Below are positions 24,501 to 33,211 of a stretch of 64,000 nt of DNA, in pieces. Under the pieces are notes generated by a model. The model did not search any database and was not told the DNA's origin. It saw only the letters and a list, made by a program, of their open reading frames with translations. The position numbers were made by a program, and so were the translations under genes. The number at the start of each line of letters is the position of its first letter. Position 1 is the first letter of the stretch. Source of the stretch: UTCHB3 sp008363265 (GTDB lineage Bacteria > Bacteroidota > Ignavibacteria > Ignavibacteriales > Ignavibacteriaceae); the NCBI GenBank assembly GCA_045863055.1, contig BTUW01000006.1, positions 62,001 to 126,000 of the forward strand, given 5' to 3'.

Positions 24501-27307
24501 CTGCTTCAACCACAAGCCCGCTCAAGGGCGACACACTCTCGGTTAATGTGAGAATGGCGAACTTCGGCATTAAAACCAGGGATACCGTTTCAGTGGTACT
24601 CCGGTTTACCGCTGAAGACAGTTCGGGTGTGATCCAGACTCTAAGGATACCGGTGTTCAGCAACAATGACTCGGTCTCATTTAAATGGGCACCACCCGTA
24701 AGCGGTCTCGTTACACTTATTGCCGAGATCAATCCGGGTGCCCTCCTTGATGAGGATGATCTTACCGATAACATTGGTCAGATCCAAATAGCGGTCTATG
24801 ATATCTCTGAGCCAAGCCTTCTCTATCCGCCCGATGGTCTTGCCACAGAAAAGCCTGTCAATATTGAGATAGCGGATATTGCCTATTACATCAACCGCGG
24901 ATTTGTTTACAGTATCGAAGTTGACACTTCCTATACGTTCAACACCCCTGTCCTGAAGGTCGATAACCTGCAGGGTAATGAAGGACTGTTGCGTTATTCC
25001 CTGTCACAGCTACCGAAAGGAAGATACTTCTGGAGAGCGAGAATTGTTGACGGTACTGATTTCGGTCGCTGGTCGACGACAAGAACCTACTCCTCGAACA
25101 GTGGGGAGAAGAGGGGTTTTTATTTTACCGGTAATCTGCTTCTGAATTTCGAAACCGAGAACCTGAATTACTCGAAACTGTTCGATGGACTTGTGCTAAA
25201 CACCCAGCTCAAGATACCAAGGCCGGAAAACGAAAGGCTGAAGAGGGAATTCTCGCTTACACACATTCAGGAGTTGGATTCAGTCGGTCTCACTGCCCTG
25301 ACAACGGACGGTAAATACCTCTATATGGCAGATTTCTGGTTTGATGTTCAACGCAAATTCCCTGACGGTAAATCTCCCATCTACATAGTTGGAACGGGGA
25401 AACAAGGTACCAATCAGGGTGAGTACTACGGTACCATACCGAACTTCAGGGAGCAGATACGCATGCAACTGATGCATGTCAACGGTTTAATTTACTATCC
25501 CCGGGAGAAACACAATGTAATTTACAGTGTGGAACCCGCCTCCGGCACTCAGGACAGCATCGAGTTTGCTCCCGGTTCAGGACTCCTCGATTTCGACTTT
25601 GGAGACGAAAGAAGCGGCGGCAAATTTATTCTCGCTTACGACAACGGAATGATCTACAATTTTGCGCATAAAAGGATCAACGGCCGGCGGGCCTGCATAC
25701 TCCGCATTTTTGACGCGAACGACTGGTCGATGATTCGTGACATTGAATTTCCGCTGATCGAGCCTTTTGAGTCGGTTGTATCATTCTTCGTGGTTGGCGA
25801 TGTTATGTATCTCTATGAAGATTTCGCTTCAGGTTATCTTATGGCGGTCAAGATTTCAGACGGTTCGTATCTCGGTGAATGGCTCAGCTGGAGCTCAAGG
25901 AATCTCAGGGAGCTCAAAAGATTCTATTCATGGGTTTATGACGGGAACTCTGACGAAGTGTATGCGACAGGTTACAGAAGAAACGATACCATTCAGAAAA
26001 AGATAGCTGTTTTCGCCGGCTATTACCTTGATTCAAGAGGAAAACTCACCTCAAAAACCATTGGCCCGGCAACAAAGTGGCACAAGGTAAATTATGAGAT
26101 CGTTAAAGGTAATCAAACCTCCCTCTATCAGGTTGATCTACTTGGCTATAACAATAACACCCGGCAGTGGGATACTCTTCAGGCAGGTATTGGAAGCGGT
26201 TTTGATATCTCGGGCTACAGCACTCAGCAGTATCCATTTATGCGAACGGTGGTTATGATGGAGGACACCTCTTATACCACAACGAATCCAATGTACATAA
26301 AGTCGATGCATATCGATTGTGAAACCGATCTGCCTGAGATAACGATCTCCAACAATGATTTTACATTTTATCCGGACAGTCTATTACAAGGATTCGACAT
26401 AAATATCGATCTGAAGGTTACAAACGTCGGAAAAGTGGCAACAGATACGGTTACAGCGGTATTCTTCCTTGGAAATGCCGATGAACCTTACCACAGTTCG
26501 AAGTTTACTATTCCGGCCGATACGTTCCACACAGTGAAACACTCGATCAACACTTCCAAGATTGTGTTCTATAACAAGATCCGCTCAGTGGTCACGATGA
26601 ACGGCACCGAAATGTACACCTTCAATAATCTCGGGGCAGATAGTTTTTATGTGGCCAGAGACTCGATAAAGCCGGATTTCAACATCACTTTTGACGGTAG
26701 GGAACTGATCAGTGGCGACATAATCTCTAACTCACCGTTGGTAGAGATAGTTCTGACCGATAACAGTCCTCTGCCTCTTGACACCACAAGGCTGAGCATT
26801 GTGCACAACGGCAAACCGATCGGGTTTGTGAAAGACAGCATCCAGTACAACTACACACCATACCCTAACTCGAAGTTTGACGCGCGGTGGAAGCCTCTGT
26901 TCAAACAGGGTAAACACACTGTTGAAGTGTTTACAAAGGATGCATCAGAGATACCGTTCAATAACATAGCACAGAAGTATCAGTTCTTTGTCTATGACAA
27001 GGATGATATTCAATTTATCTATAATTACCCGAATCCATTTGCCGAGCAAACCTGGTTCACTTACGAATTGCGAGGGAATGCTCCGCCCGACGAAGTGAAG
27101 ATCAAGATCTTTACTATTGCTGGAAGGCTGATCAAAGAGATCGCGGTCCCATATTCTGAGATGAAGATCGGATTGAACTCTGTACTCTGGGATGGAAAGG
27201 ATGCAGATGGTGACGAAGTGGCAAACGGAGTGTATCTTTACAAACTGATCACAAAGTACAAAGACAAAACCAAGACCACCATTGAAAAGATCGCGAAAGT
27301 GAAATAA
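21548..27307 (+). CDS. Giant gingipain-family (C25) peptidase, PorU-like, with C-terminal sorting-type domain
   Basis: 1919 residues. A signal peptide covers about 1-22. Residues 30-220 resemble the gingipain propeptide-like region of PorU. The C25 protease core lies at about 615-990, with likely catalytic His846 (NYYGHGGGY) and Cys878 (VTCYTAHFD). After it come CARDB-like domains (about 990-1080 and again near 1600-1700), an Fn3-type domain and a propeller-like stretch (1230-1530). The C-terminus (1830-1919) has 'YNYPNPFAEQTWFTYEL' and 'LWDGKDADGDEVANGVYLYKL', a FlgD-Ig/T9SS type A sorting domain. PorU is the T9SS sortase, but it is usually about 1100-1300 residues. This larger protein may be a PorU paralogue or a secreted protease cargo. 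Confidence 0.78.
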   Translation: MQKFPGIALFFFLILVVQVLPQKYQILEKTNDHIVIKFDLRDFPSVRDTMVNGRKFSWFPGDGMYFMDQGEPAVPEYSVSAGVSYNSQPRLTVVASERGTTENRFILPFTVVDSLAFEPDLLYFEKDVYNSDRYFPSSLARLEGRYSFRFSDIQPLIISPYQYNPVSRELVRYNSITVKLEYNVQYGDAFIVQPVNDPVTSEFLESTVINFDQARNWIGEKKSLSPDNPAADNVWYDPNKTWLKIFLNKRNVYKLTYEELAQAGMPTNRMIPKKKLQIFSSKGEVPLAIYGGNDSIFTTGSYIIFVGDSLPGSPNTAMNIYNKSNIFWFSYEADTSGLRYIDRDGTRTNTTAGLNYSQTKLRFEEDNIYERLGWAPNGNRDYWYWARINAFRGVPQQGFAHRFNALPNLDLNLPYLRVRAEIHGITTTVYPCNYVHSVNLYINDKKLANVKWNGQEKILFDSTFHIVNDSIVIASEGNQFKVVTDGQICLDEKNDELRINWYELEYWRQHRVGGEYFVFQNPVGISGQRTFWVYNWTGDTMYVYLPDRAERIIKPWMLKNAQGDVLFQDSVRSDGTIDYFCVDADYGISVDSIRIDTPSKIRTVENEADYIIIYHPKFKSIADRLANFRRTTPITPESAPLRVYSANVLEIYDEFSAGLMDPMAIKSFIKYAFESFRRPAPVFVTLIGDMSFDYRKILPDSRENYIPSVPFHSIQYGVAASDNLLVAVTGEDVTPDLAISRISIETVEEGNVIMSKVENYPGDNSKNWKESVLLMASGVDQADELQFGFNRESIKLKNNFLEPQGFRSMLVCRYPSTPEEEQYAGSTQDIINYFNKGTVFANYYGHGGGYQWDLVFTNNHIYQLNNGDRLPFVASVTCYTAHFDNQDVFGEQFVKVPGKGAIGFFGSSGLTHWQIGTYYNGLFFDELFNLKNYVTGLATMAAKVRTPPVGYYINQIALLTYLGESGLRLAVPTKPDFAIANSDIAASTTSPLKGDTLSVNVRMANFGIKTRDTVSVVLRFTAEDSSGVIQTLRIPVFSNNDSVSFKWAPPVSGLVTLIAEINPGALLDEDDLTDNIGQIQIAVYDISEPSLLYPPDGLATEKPVNIEIADIAYYINRGFVYSIEVDTSYTFNTPVLKVDNLQGNEGLLRYSLSQLPKGRYFWRARIVDGTDFGRWSTTRTYSSNSGEKRGFYFTGNLLLNFETENLNYSKLFDGLVLNTQLKIPRPENERLKREFSLTHIQELDSVGLTALTTDGKYLYMADFWFDVQRKFPDGKSPIYIVGTGKQGTNQGEYYGTIPNFREQIRMQLMHVNGLIYYPREKHNVIYSVEPASGTQDSIEFAPGSGLLDFDFGDERSGGKFILAYDNGMIYNFAHKRINGRRACILRIFDANDWSMIRDIEFPLIEPFESVVSFFVVGDVMYLYEDFASGYLMAVKISDGSYLGEWLSWSSRNLRELKRFYSWVYDGNSDEVYATGYRRNDTIQKKIAVFAGYYLDSRGKLTSKTIGPATKWHKVNYEIVKGNQTSLYQVDLLGYNNNTRQWDTLQAGIGSGFDISGYSTQQYPFMRTVVMMEDTSYTTTNPMYIKSMHIDCETDLPEITISNNDFTFYPDSLLQGFDINIDLKVTNVGKVATDTVTAVFFLGNADEPYHSSKFTIPADTFHTVKHSINTSKIVFYNKIRSVVTMNGTEMYTFNNLGADSFYVARDSIKPDFNITFDGRELISGDIISNSPLVEIVLTDNSPLPLDTTRLSIVHNGKPIGFVKDSIQYNYTPYPNSKFDARWKPLFKQGKHTVEVFTKDASEIPFNNIAQKYQFFVYDKDDIQFIYNYPNPFAEQTWFTYELRGNAPPDEVKIKIFTIAGRLIKEIAVPYSEMKIGLNSVLWDGKDADGDEVANGVYLYKLITKYKDKTKTTIEKIAKVK

Positions 27308-27312
27308 CTCCA

Positions 27313-27993
27313 ATGGAGTTGACCAATCAATTGCTTTCCGACATCATCGAATGGGATATTGTGAACTGGTCGAAAAGTCTTGCGTTCTTTGAGAAGAGCG
27401 GAATTGAATTCGATGGGAAGAAAGCATTGGCAATAGGGGAGAGGCACGGCGGTCTCTCCCTTTGGCTCGCCTTGAACGGGGCTGAGGTGATCTCTACCGA
27501 TCTGAACGGTGTGTCGGAGGAAGCGAAAAAGAAACACCGGGCTCACGGTGTTTCGGAGAAAGTATCCTACAGTAACCAGAATATCCTGTCGATCGATTAC
27601 CCCGACAACAGTTTTGACATAGTGATGTTCAAATCGGTTATCGGAGCACTTGGGAAGAAGGAACTTCAGCAACAGGCGATATGCGAAATTCACAGGGTCC
27701 TGAAACAGGGAGGTGTACTTCTTTTTTCTGAAAATCTTGTTTCGTCGCCGTTGCACGGTTGGTTACGGAAGAAATTTATCAGGTGGGCATCATACTGGCG
27801 ATATATCTCGATCGGAGAGGCGAAAGAATACTGCAGCGGTTTTTCTTCTTACAATTATAACACTGCAGGGTTTCTCGGTGCTTTCGGAAGGTCTGAAGGG
27901 CAGCGTGCCATCCTGGGAAGATTTGACGGTTTTTTACACGGCTTATTACCACAGAATTATCATTATATAATTTTCGGTATCGCGAAGAAATAA
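27313..27993 (+). CDS. Class I SAM-dependent methyltransferase, substrate unknown
   Basis: 226 residues. The Rossmann methyltransferase core shows a glycine-rich motif I variant 'ALAIGERHGGLSLWLA' (about 39-54), motif II acid 'VISTDLNG' and the UbiE/Methyltransf_11-type 'YPDNSFDIVMFKSVIGALG', followed by 'EIHRVLKQGGVLLFSENL'. Motif I has GERHGG in place of the common GxGxG, which is seen in distant members. The C-terminus has extra aromatic and basic residues (KKFIRWASYWRY). It starts five bases after the C25 gene, so the two are probably co-transcribed. No substrate is evident. Confidence 0.8.
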   Translation: MELTNQLLSDIIEWDIVNWSKSLAFFEKSGIEFDGKKALAIGERHGGLSLWLALNGAEVISTDLNGVSEEAKKKHRAHGVSEKVSYSNQNILSIDYPDNSFDIVMFKSVIGALGKKELQQQAICEIHRVLKQGGVLLFSENLVSSPLHGWLRKKFIRWASYWRYISIGEAKEYCSGFSSYNYNTAGFLGAFGRSEGQRAILGRFDGFLHGLLPQNYHYIIFGIAKK

Positions 27994-28024
27994 TTCAATA
28001 TGCTCTGTCGGCGCACGAATTAGT

Positions 28025-28054
28025 TTTGCATTTCGATCTAAATTCATATTTTAC
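28025..28054 (+). promoter_or_regulatory. Possible promoter of glmS
   Basis: TTTG (28025-28028), 18 bases, then TATTTTAC (28047-28054), which matches TAnnTTTG except at the last two bases. The leader to the ATG at 28094 is about 35 bases and is A/T rich. No glmS ribozyme-like structure is seen in it. Confidence 0.35.
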
Positions 28055-28093
28055 AGAATACATTTTATTATTTTTTAATAAGGATTAAGTCCC

Positions 28094-29926
28094 ATGTGCG
28101 GAATAGTCGGTTACATCGGTAATAAAAGTTGCGTACCCGTAGTGGTAGAGGGATTGAAACGTCTTGAATACAGAGGATATGATTCTGCCGGTATCGGAGT
28201 TATCCGGAACGGCAAGATCGAAGTCACCAAGATCAAAGGAAAGGTGGCTCAGCTTCAGGAGGCGATTGAAAACTCCGGGATCGATTCCACGATCGGGATC
28301 GGCCATACCCGTTGGGCAACCCATGGCGAACCGAACGAACTTAACGCACACCCCCACTCAAACGGCGACGGAACACTTATCCTGATCCATAACGGGATCA
28401 TCGAAAACTATTCCACCCTTAAAACCGGGCTGAAAAAACACGGTTATGACTTTAAGAGTGCTACTGATACTGAAGTGCTCGCCCATCTCTTCGATACATA
28501 CCTTAAGGAAGGTTACACCCTCTTTGAAGCCGTCAGACGCGGTTTGAACGAGGTTGAAGGAACATACGGAATCGCAGTTATCTCCACACTTGAACCGGAC
28601 AGAATTGTAGCCGCGAAAAAGGGGTCGCCGCTGCTCCTCGGTGTGGGTGAAGGAGAGAACTTTGTAGCTTCCGATGTCTCGGCTATACTGCAGCACACCA
28701 AACAGGTTGTTTACCTGGAAGACGGCGAAATTGCCGAAGTCTTCAGGGATCACTACCTCACCAAGACGATCGAGGACGAGGAAGTAAACAAAGTTGTTCA
28801 CCAGATCGAGATGACACTTGACGAGATCGATAAAGGCGGATATCCGACTTTTATGCTTAAGGAGATCATGGAGCAGCCTGAGTCATTGAAGAATTCTATC
28901 AGAGGGCGACTGCTCTCCGAAACTGGTGACGTTAAGCTGGGCGGACTCGAGTCATCCCTTGATCACCTTCTATACGTTAAGAGGATCATTATCACCGCTT
29001 GCGGTACATCGTGGCACTCGGCACTGGTAGGGAAGTATATGTTCGAAACTTTCCTCAGGATACCCACCGAGGTTGAGTACGCGAGTGAATTCAGATACCG
29101 GAATCCGATCGTGGGTCCGGGTGATGCTGTCTTTTTCATCTCCCAGTCGGGAGAGACTGCTGATACCCTTGCAGCTCTTAAGGAGGCCAAACGCCGCGGT
29201 GCGCTTTGCCTCGGTATCTGCAACGTTGTGGGAAGCTCGATCGCGCGCGAAAGCCATTCGGGTGTTTACATCCATGCGGGACCGGAGATAGGCGTTGCCT
29301 CAACGAAAGCCTTCACATCGCAGCTTACAGTGTTCGCACTTATTACCATCCTTCTCGCGCGAAGAAAAGGGATGTCGTTCGAGGAAGGGAAACAACTTGT
29401 TGAAGAATTTAAAAAAATACCAGATTATGTAAAAATAATCCTCAAGCAGAATGATCTGATCGAGGAAATTGCAGAACAATTCAAAAATGCCACTAACTTC
29501 CTTTATTTAGGGAGAGGGTACAACTTCCCCGTGGCATTGGAGGGCGCTCTGAAGTTGAAAGAAATTTCATACATTCACGCAGAAGGTTACCCGGCGGCAG
29601 AAATGAAGCACGGTCCAATAGCATTGGTCGACGAAAACATGCCTGTGGTATTCATTGCGCCTAAAGATGCTACTTATGACAAGATCATCAGTAATATCGA
29701 AGAGATAAAGGCCCGCAAAGGAAGAGTGATCGCCATAGCCACTTCAGACGATGAGAACATCGATGATCTGGCAGATTACTCAATAAAGATACCCGGTACA
29801 AGGTCGATCCTGATGCCCATATTAACCGTTATTCCGCTTCAGCTGCTCGCATACCACATCGCGATGAAAAAAGGCTTAAACGTGGATCAACCACGAAATC
29901 TGGCTAAAAGCGTAACAGTTGAATAA
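28094..29926 (+). CDS. glmS: Glutamine-fructose-6-phosphate aminotransferase (isomerizing)
   Basis: 610 residues, the normal family length. The N-terminal glutaminase domain begins MCGIVGYIG with nucleophile Cys2 after methionine removal, and contains 'GIGHTRWATHGEPNELNAHPH'. Two SIS sugar-isomerase domains follow (about 290-430 and 460-600), with 'SQSGETADTLAALKEAK' and 'GRGYNFPVALEGALKLKEISYIHAEGYPAAEMKHGPIALV'. The C-terminus ends PRNLAKSVTVE, as expected. It makes glucosamine-6-phosphate for peptidoglycan and lipopolysaccharide. It begins a transcript that may run into the three genes at 29942-33144. Confidence 0.97.
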   Translation: MCGIVGYIGNKSCVPVVVEGLKRLEYRGYDSAGIGVIRNGKIEVTKIKGKVAQLQEAIENSGIDSTIGIGHTRWATHGEPNELNAHPHSNGDGTLILIHNGIIENYSTLKTGLKKHGYDFKSATDTEVLAHLFDTYLKEGYTLFEAVRRGLNEVEGTYGIAVISTLEPDRIVAAKKGSPLLLGVGEGENFVASDVSAILQHTKQVVYLEDGEIAEVFRDHYLTKTIEDEEVNKVVHQIEMTLDEIDKGGYPTFMLKEIMEQPESLKNSIRGRLLSETGDVKLGGLESSLDHLLYVKRIIITACGTSWHSALVGKYMFETFLRIPTEVEYASEFRYRNPIVGPGDAVFFISQSGETADTLAALKEAKRRGALCLGICNVVGSSIARESHSGVYIHAGPEIGVASTKAFTSQLTVFALITILLARRKGMSFEEGKQLVEEFKKIPDYVKIILKQNDLIEEIAEQFKNATNFLYLGRGYNFPVALEGALKLKEISYIHAEGYPAAEMKHGPIALVDENMPVVFIAPKDATYDKIISNIEEIKARKGRVIAIATSDDENIDDLADYSIKIPGTRSILMPILTVIPLQLLAYHIAMKKGLNVDQPRNLAKSVTVE

Positions 29927-29941
29927 CAAAATGGAGCACAT

Positions 29942-31261
29942 ATGGAGCGGAAAAATGTCCTTATCATGGGAGCCGCGGGAAGAGATTTCCACAACTTCAA
30001 TACTTTCTTCAGGGATAAAGAAGAATATAATGTAAAGGCATTTACTGCCACTCAGATCCCGAATATTGACGGCAGAAAATACCCGGCATCACTTGCCGGA
30101 AAACTCTACCCCGACGGTATCATGATACATGATGAGAAAGACCTCACAAAGCTTATAAAAGAGCTTGATATCGATGAGGTTTATTTCTCGTATTCTGATG
30201 TCCCCTACAATTATGTAATGAACAAATCCGCCGAGGTTAACGCCGCCGGTGCCTCCTTCATCCTTATCGGAACAAAAGAAACAATGCTCAAATCATCGAA
30301 ACCGGTGATCGCCATTGTTGCCGTGCGTACCGGTAGCGGTAAGTCACAGACCTCAAGAAAGGTTGTTGAATTACTTCGCGCTGCAGGAAAGAAGGTGGTT
30401 GCGATCAGGCATCCGATGCCTTATGGCGACCTCGAAAAACAGCGGGTACAGAGATTCGGTACACTTGAAGACCTCAAGACGCACAAGTGCACCATCGAAG
30501 AGATCGAAGAGTATGAACCACACGTTGCAAACGGTGGCGTTATTTATGCAGGTGTCGATTACGGCGACATCCTTGCTCAGGCTGAACAAGAAGCCGACGT
30601 TATTATATGGGATGGCGGAAACAACGACTTCTCATTCTACAAGCCCGACCTCACTATTACGGTAGCAGATCCTCACAGACCGGGTCATGAGTCATCATAC
30701 TACCCCGGTAACGTGAATATCCGCCTCGCGGATGTAGTGGTTCTCAACAAGGTTGAATCAGCAGAACCGAAAAATGTACTTGCAGTCAGAAATGCTGTAA
30801 GAGCCATCAACCCGAAAGCGACCATAATCGATGCCGCCTCCCCGATAAAAGTTGATAACCCCGATGTTATCAAAGGGAAGAGAGTTCTCGTGGTTGAGGA
30901 CGGTCCAACCCTCACACATGGTGAAATGGAATACGGTGCCGGAACAATCGCCGCGATGAACTACGGTGCATCAGAACTCGTTGACCCCAGACCGTTCACA
31001 GTGAAATCGATCACTGCCACTTACGAAAAATACCCGAAGATCGGCGTTCTTCTCCCCGCAATGGGATATGGTGACGATCAGGTAAAAGACCTTGAAACCA
31101 CCATCAACTCGACAGAATGTGATTCAGTGGTTATCGGTACCCCGATAGATCTCGGAAGGATCCTCAAGATCAACAAACCCTACACCAGGGTCGGTTATGA
31201 TCTTCAGGAGATCGGCGATATCACTTTAGAGAAAATTCTGAAAGAAAAAGGCCTTCTATGA
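29942..31261 (+). CDS. P-loop protein related to cyclic 2,3-diphosphoglycerate synthetase
   Basis: 439 residues. An N-terminal Rossmann-like part (LIMGAAGRDFHNF, residues 7-19) precedes a P-loop at 129-136 (RTGSGKSQ) and a GTPase/ATPase core with 'VIIWDGGNNDFSF', 'DPHRPGHE' and 'VVLNKVES', the last resembling an NKxD motif. This architecture matches proteins labelled cyclic 2,3-diphosphoglycerate synthetase, an archaeal enzyme that cyclises 2,3-bisphosphoglycerate with ATP. In bacteria the true substrate is uncertain. Its stop overlaps the carbamate kinase start by four bases and OTC follows, which hints at a link with carbamoyl phosphate or acyl phosphate chemistry. I am sure of the family resemblance but not of the reaction. 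Confidence 0.7.
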   Translation: MERKNVLIMGAAGRDFHNFNTFFRDKEEYNVKAFTATQIPNIDGRKYPASLAGKLYPDGIMIHDEKDLTKLIKELDIDEVYFSYSDVPYNYVMNKSAEVNAAGASFILIGTKETMLKSSKPVIAIVAVRTGSGKSQTSRKVVELLRAAGKKVVAIRHPMPYGDLEKQRVQRFGTLEDLKTHKCTIEEIEEYEPHVANGGVIYAGVDYGDILAQAEQEADVIIWDGGNNDFSFYKPDLTITVADPHRPGHESSYYPGNVNIRLADVVVLNKVESAEPKNVLAVRNAVRAINPKATIIDAASPIKVDNPDVIKGKRVLVVEDGPTLTHGEMEYGAGTIAAMNYGASELVDPRPFTVKSITATYEKYPKIGVLLPAMGYGDDQVKDLETTINSTECDSVVIGTPIDLGRILKINKPYTRVGYDLQEIGDITLEKILKEKGLL

Positions 31262-32208
31262 GCAAGCTTGCCGTCGTAGCACTCGGCGGCAACGCTCTTT
31301 TAAGAGGCAACCAGTCAGGCACAGTAAGGGAGCAGGAACAAAATGCTTTCGATACATGCAAGAGTCTCGTTGACCTGATCCTCCGCGGATACACTGTTGT
31401 GATCACGCATGGTAATGGTCCTCAAGTGGGTAACCTGATCCTCAAAAATGAGGCGGGTTACGAGAAATTTTTGCTCCCCAAAATGCCTCTGGATGTGTGC
31501 GTTGCCGAGTCGCAAGGGCAAATTGCCCATATCGTAGCACAGCAGATGGAAAGGCTTTTGCTGCAGCATAATATTCAGAAGGAAGTGGTGTCGATGGTCA
31601 CTCATGTCGAAGTTGACCCCAACGACCCCGCCTTTCAGAATCCCACCAAACCGGTAGGTCAGTTCTTCCTTAAAGAGGAAGCCGACCTCCTTGCCAAGGC
31701 CAATGGCTGGCAATTCCGCGAAGACCCCCGGAAAAGGGGATGGCGACGCGTGGTTGCCTCACCGAAACCAATCTTTGTACGTTCCGCAAATATCGTCAAG
31801 AAACTAACCGACGACGGTCACATTGTGATCTGTGTCGGTGGTGGCGGTATTCCTGTTATCAAAAACGGATACGGAACAATAAAAGGTGTGGAAGCGGTGA
31901 TCGACAAGGATCTGGCATCATCGGTGCTTGCCACCCAGATTGGTGCCGAGGAACTGATCATTCTTACCGATGTCCCGAAAGCCTACCTTAATTTTCAGAA
32001 GGAAAATGAGGTGGCGCTCGATCAACTGACGGTTGACGAAGCCGAGATGCATCTTAAGAATGGGGAGTTCGCCGCCGGAAGTATGGGACCCAAAATGGAG
32101 GCAGCCGTGAAGTTTCTCCGAAACGGAGGAAAACGGGCGGTGATAACTGATGCCGGAGAGCTTGGAAAGGCTAATCCGGGAACGAGAATAATTGCAAAAA
32201 ACGGATAA
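31258..32208 (+). CDS. arcC: Carbamate kinase
   Basis: 316 residues, amino acid kinase fold. It interconverts carbamoyl phosphate + ADP with carbamate + ATP. Typical segments are 'VALGGNALLRGNQ', 'VVITHGNGPQVGNLILKNE', 'GWRRVVASPKP', 'VICVGGGGIPV', 'VEAVIDKDLASSVLA' and 'AAGSMGPKMEAAVKFL'. ATG 31258 forms an ATGA overlap with the preceding gene. The next gene is ornithine carbamoyltransferase, the usual partner in arginine or citrulline catabolism, but no arginine deiminase (arcA) or arginine/ornithine antiporter is present. Confidence 0.95.
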   Translation: MSKLAVVALGGNALLRGNQSGTVREQEQNAFDTCKSLVDLILRGYTVVITHGNGPQVGNLILKNEAGYEKFLLPKMPLDVCVAESQGQIAHIVAQQMERLLLQHNIQKEVVSMVTHVEVDPNDPAFQNPTKPVGQFFLKEEADLLAKANGWQFREDPRKRGWRRVVASPKPIFVRSANIVKKLTDDGHIVICVGGGGIPVIKNGYGTIKGVEAVIDKDLASSVLATQIGAEELIILTDVPKAYLNFQKENEVALDQLTVDEAEMHLKNGEFAAGSMGPKMEAAVKFLRNGGKRAVITDAGELGKANPGTRIIAKNG

Positions 32209-32211
32209 TTT

Positions 32212-33144
32212 ATGGCAGTAAATATGAAAGGAAAGAGTTTTCTTTCCATTAACGACCTGACACTCGAAGAAATGTATCAGGTGTTCGATCTCAGCAGAAC
32301 ACTGAAAGAAAAACTTTACACAGGTGAGGAGCACCACCTCCTGAAGGGTAAAACCCTCGGAATGATCTTCTCGAAACCGTCCACCAGAACACGTATCTCC
32401 TTTGAAGTCGGTATCTACCAGCTTGGTGGAATAGGAATGTATTTCGGACCGAACGATCTCCAGCTCAACAGGGGAGAGACGATCCACGATACAGCAAAGG
32501 TTCTTTCCCGCTACCTCGACGGTATTATGATCCGCACATTCAAACATGAAGATGTTGAAGGGCTGGCAAAACATGGTTCGATCCCTGTGATCAACGGGCT
32601 AACTGACCTCCTCCATCCCTGTCAGGTGATGACCGACCTTTTCACGATCCTTGAGAAGAGGAGAAAACTTGAAGGTCTGAAACTCGCTTACATTGGCGAC
32701 GGTAACAACATGGCTCATTCACTTTTGAACGGTTGCTCGAAGGTCGGAATGGATATTTCGATCGCATCACCGAAAGGTTACGAACCACTCGGATGGATAG
32801 TTGATAATGCGAAGAAGAACGCTGACTACATGGGTTCAAAGGTAATAATTACCAATGATCCCGTTGAGGCGTGCAAGGGCGCTGACATCATTTACACCGA
32901 TGTGTGGGCAAGCATGGGTCAGGAAAAAGAAGCTCAGGAACGCAACGCACGCTTTGCCGGATTCCAGGTTAATTCTGCACTCGTCGCCAACGCAAAGGAT
33001 GACTACCTCTTTATGCACTGCCTCCCCGCGCACAGGGAAGAGGAAGTTACCAATGAAGTGGTTGATTCAGTAAACTCTATCGTTTTCGATGAGGCTGAGA
33101 ACAGACTTCATGTGCAAAAAGCCATCATGGCACTTGTAATGTAA
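32212..33144 (+). CDS. Ornithine carbamoyltransferase
   Basis: 310 residues. The carbamoyl-phosphate motif is 'SKPSTRTRISFEVG' (about 46-59). 'LLHPCQVMTDL' and 'IGDGNNMAHSLLNGC' follow, then the ornithine-loop 'DVWASMGQE' and the 'HCLPAHR' signature, the pattern of true OTCs rather than N-acetyl or N-succinyl variants. It transfers carbamoyl from carbamoyl phosphate to ornithine, or runs backward in catabolism. Placement directly after carbamate kinase (3 bases) favours a catabolic or carbamoyl phosphate-recovery role (arcB) over arginine synthesis (argF), but sequence alone does not decide. ATG 32224 is an alternative start. A strong terminator follows. Confidence 0.92.
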   Translation: MAVNMKGKSFLSINDLTLEEMYQVFDLSRTLKEKLYTGEEHHLLKGKTLGMIFSKPSTRTRISFEVGIYQLGGIGMYFGPNDLQLNRGETIHDTAKVLSRYLDGIMIRTFKHEDVEGLAKHGSIPVINGLTDLLHPCQVMTDLFTILEKRRKLEGLKLAYIGDGNNMAHSLLNGCSKVGMDISIASPKGYEPLGWIVDNAKKNADYMGSKVIITNDPVEACKGADIIYTDVWASMGQEKEAQERNARFAGFQVNSALVANAKDDYLFMHCLPAHREEEVTNEVVDSVNSIVFDEAENRLHVQKAIMALVM

Positions 33145-33163
33145 TATCAGACTTACCCCAAAT

Positions 33164-33199
33164 AAAAAAGCCGTCCGGGATTCCGGACGGCTTTTTTTT
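33164..33199 (+). terminator. Strong bidirectional-type Rho-independent terminator
   Basis: A run of six A (33164-33169), a perfect 9-bp stem GCCGTCCGG (33170-33178) / CCGGACGGC (33183-33191) with loop GATT, then eight T. It ends the glmS/arcC/OTC transcript. With A before and T after it could also work on the minus strand for the convergent large surface-protein gene. Confidence 0.93.
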
Positions 33200-33211
33200 A
33201 TAACGATCTGT

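Noticed and set aside
28055..28093. glmS ribozyme
   Set aside because: The leader is short and A/T rich, with none of the paired elements expected.
32212..33144. N-acetyl- or N-succinylornithine carbamoyltransferase
   Set aside because: The SMGQE loop and HCLPAHR match true ornithine carbamoyltransferase.
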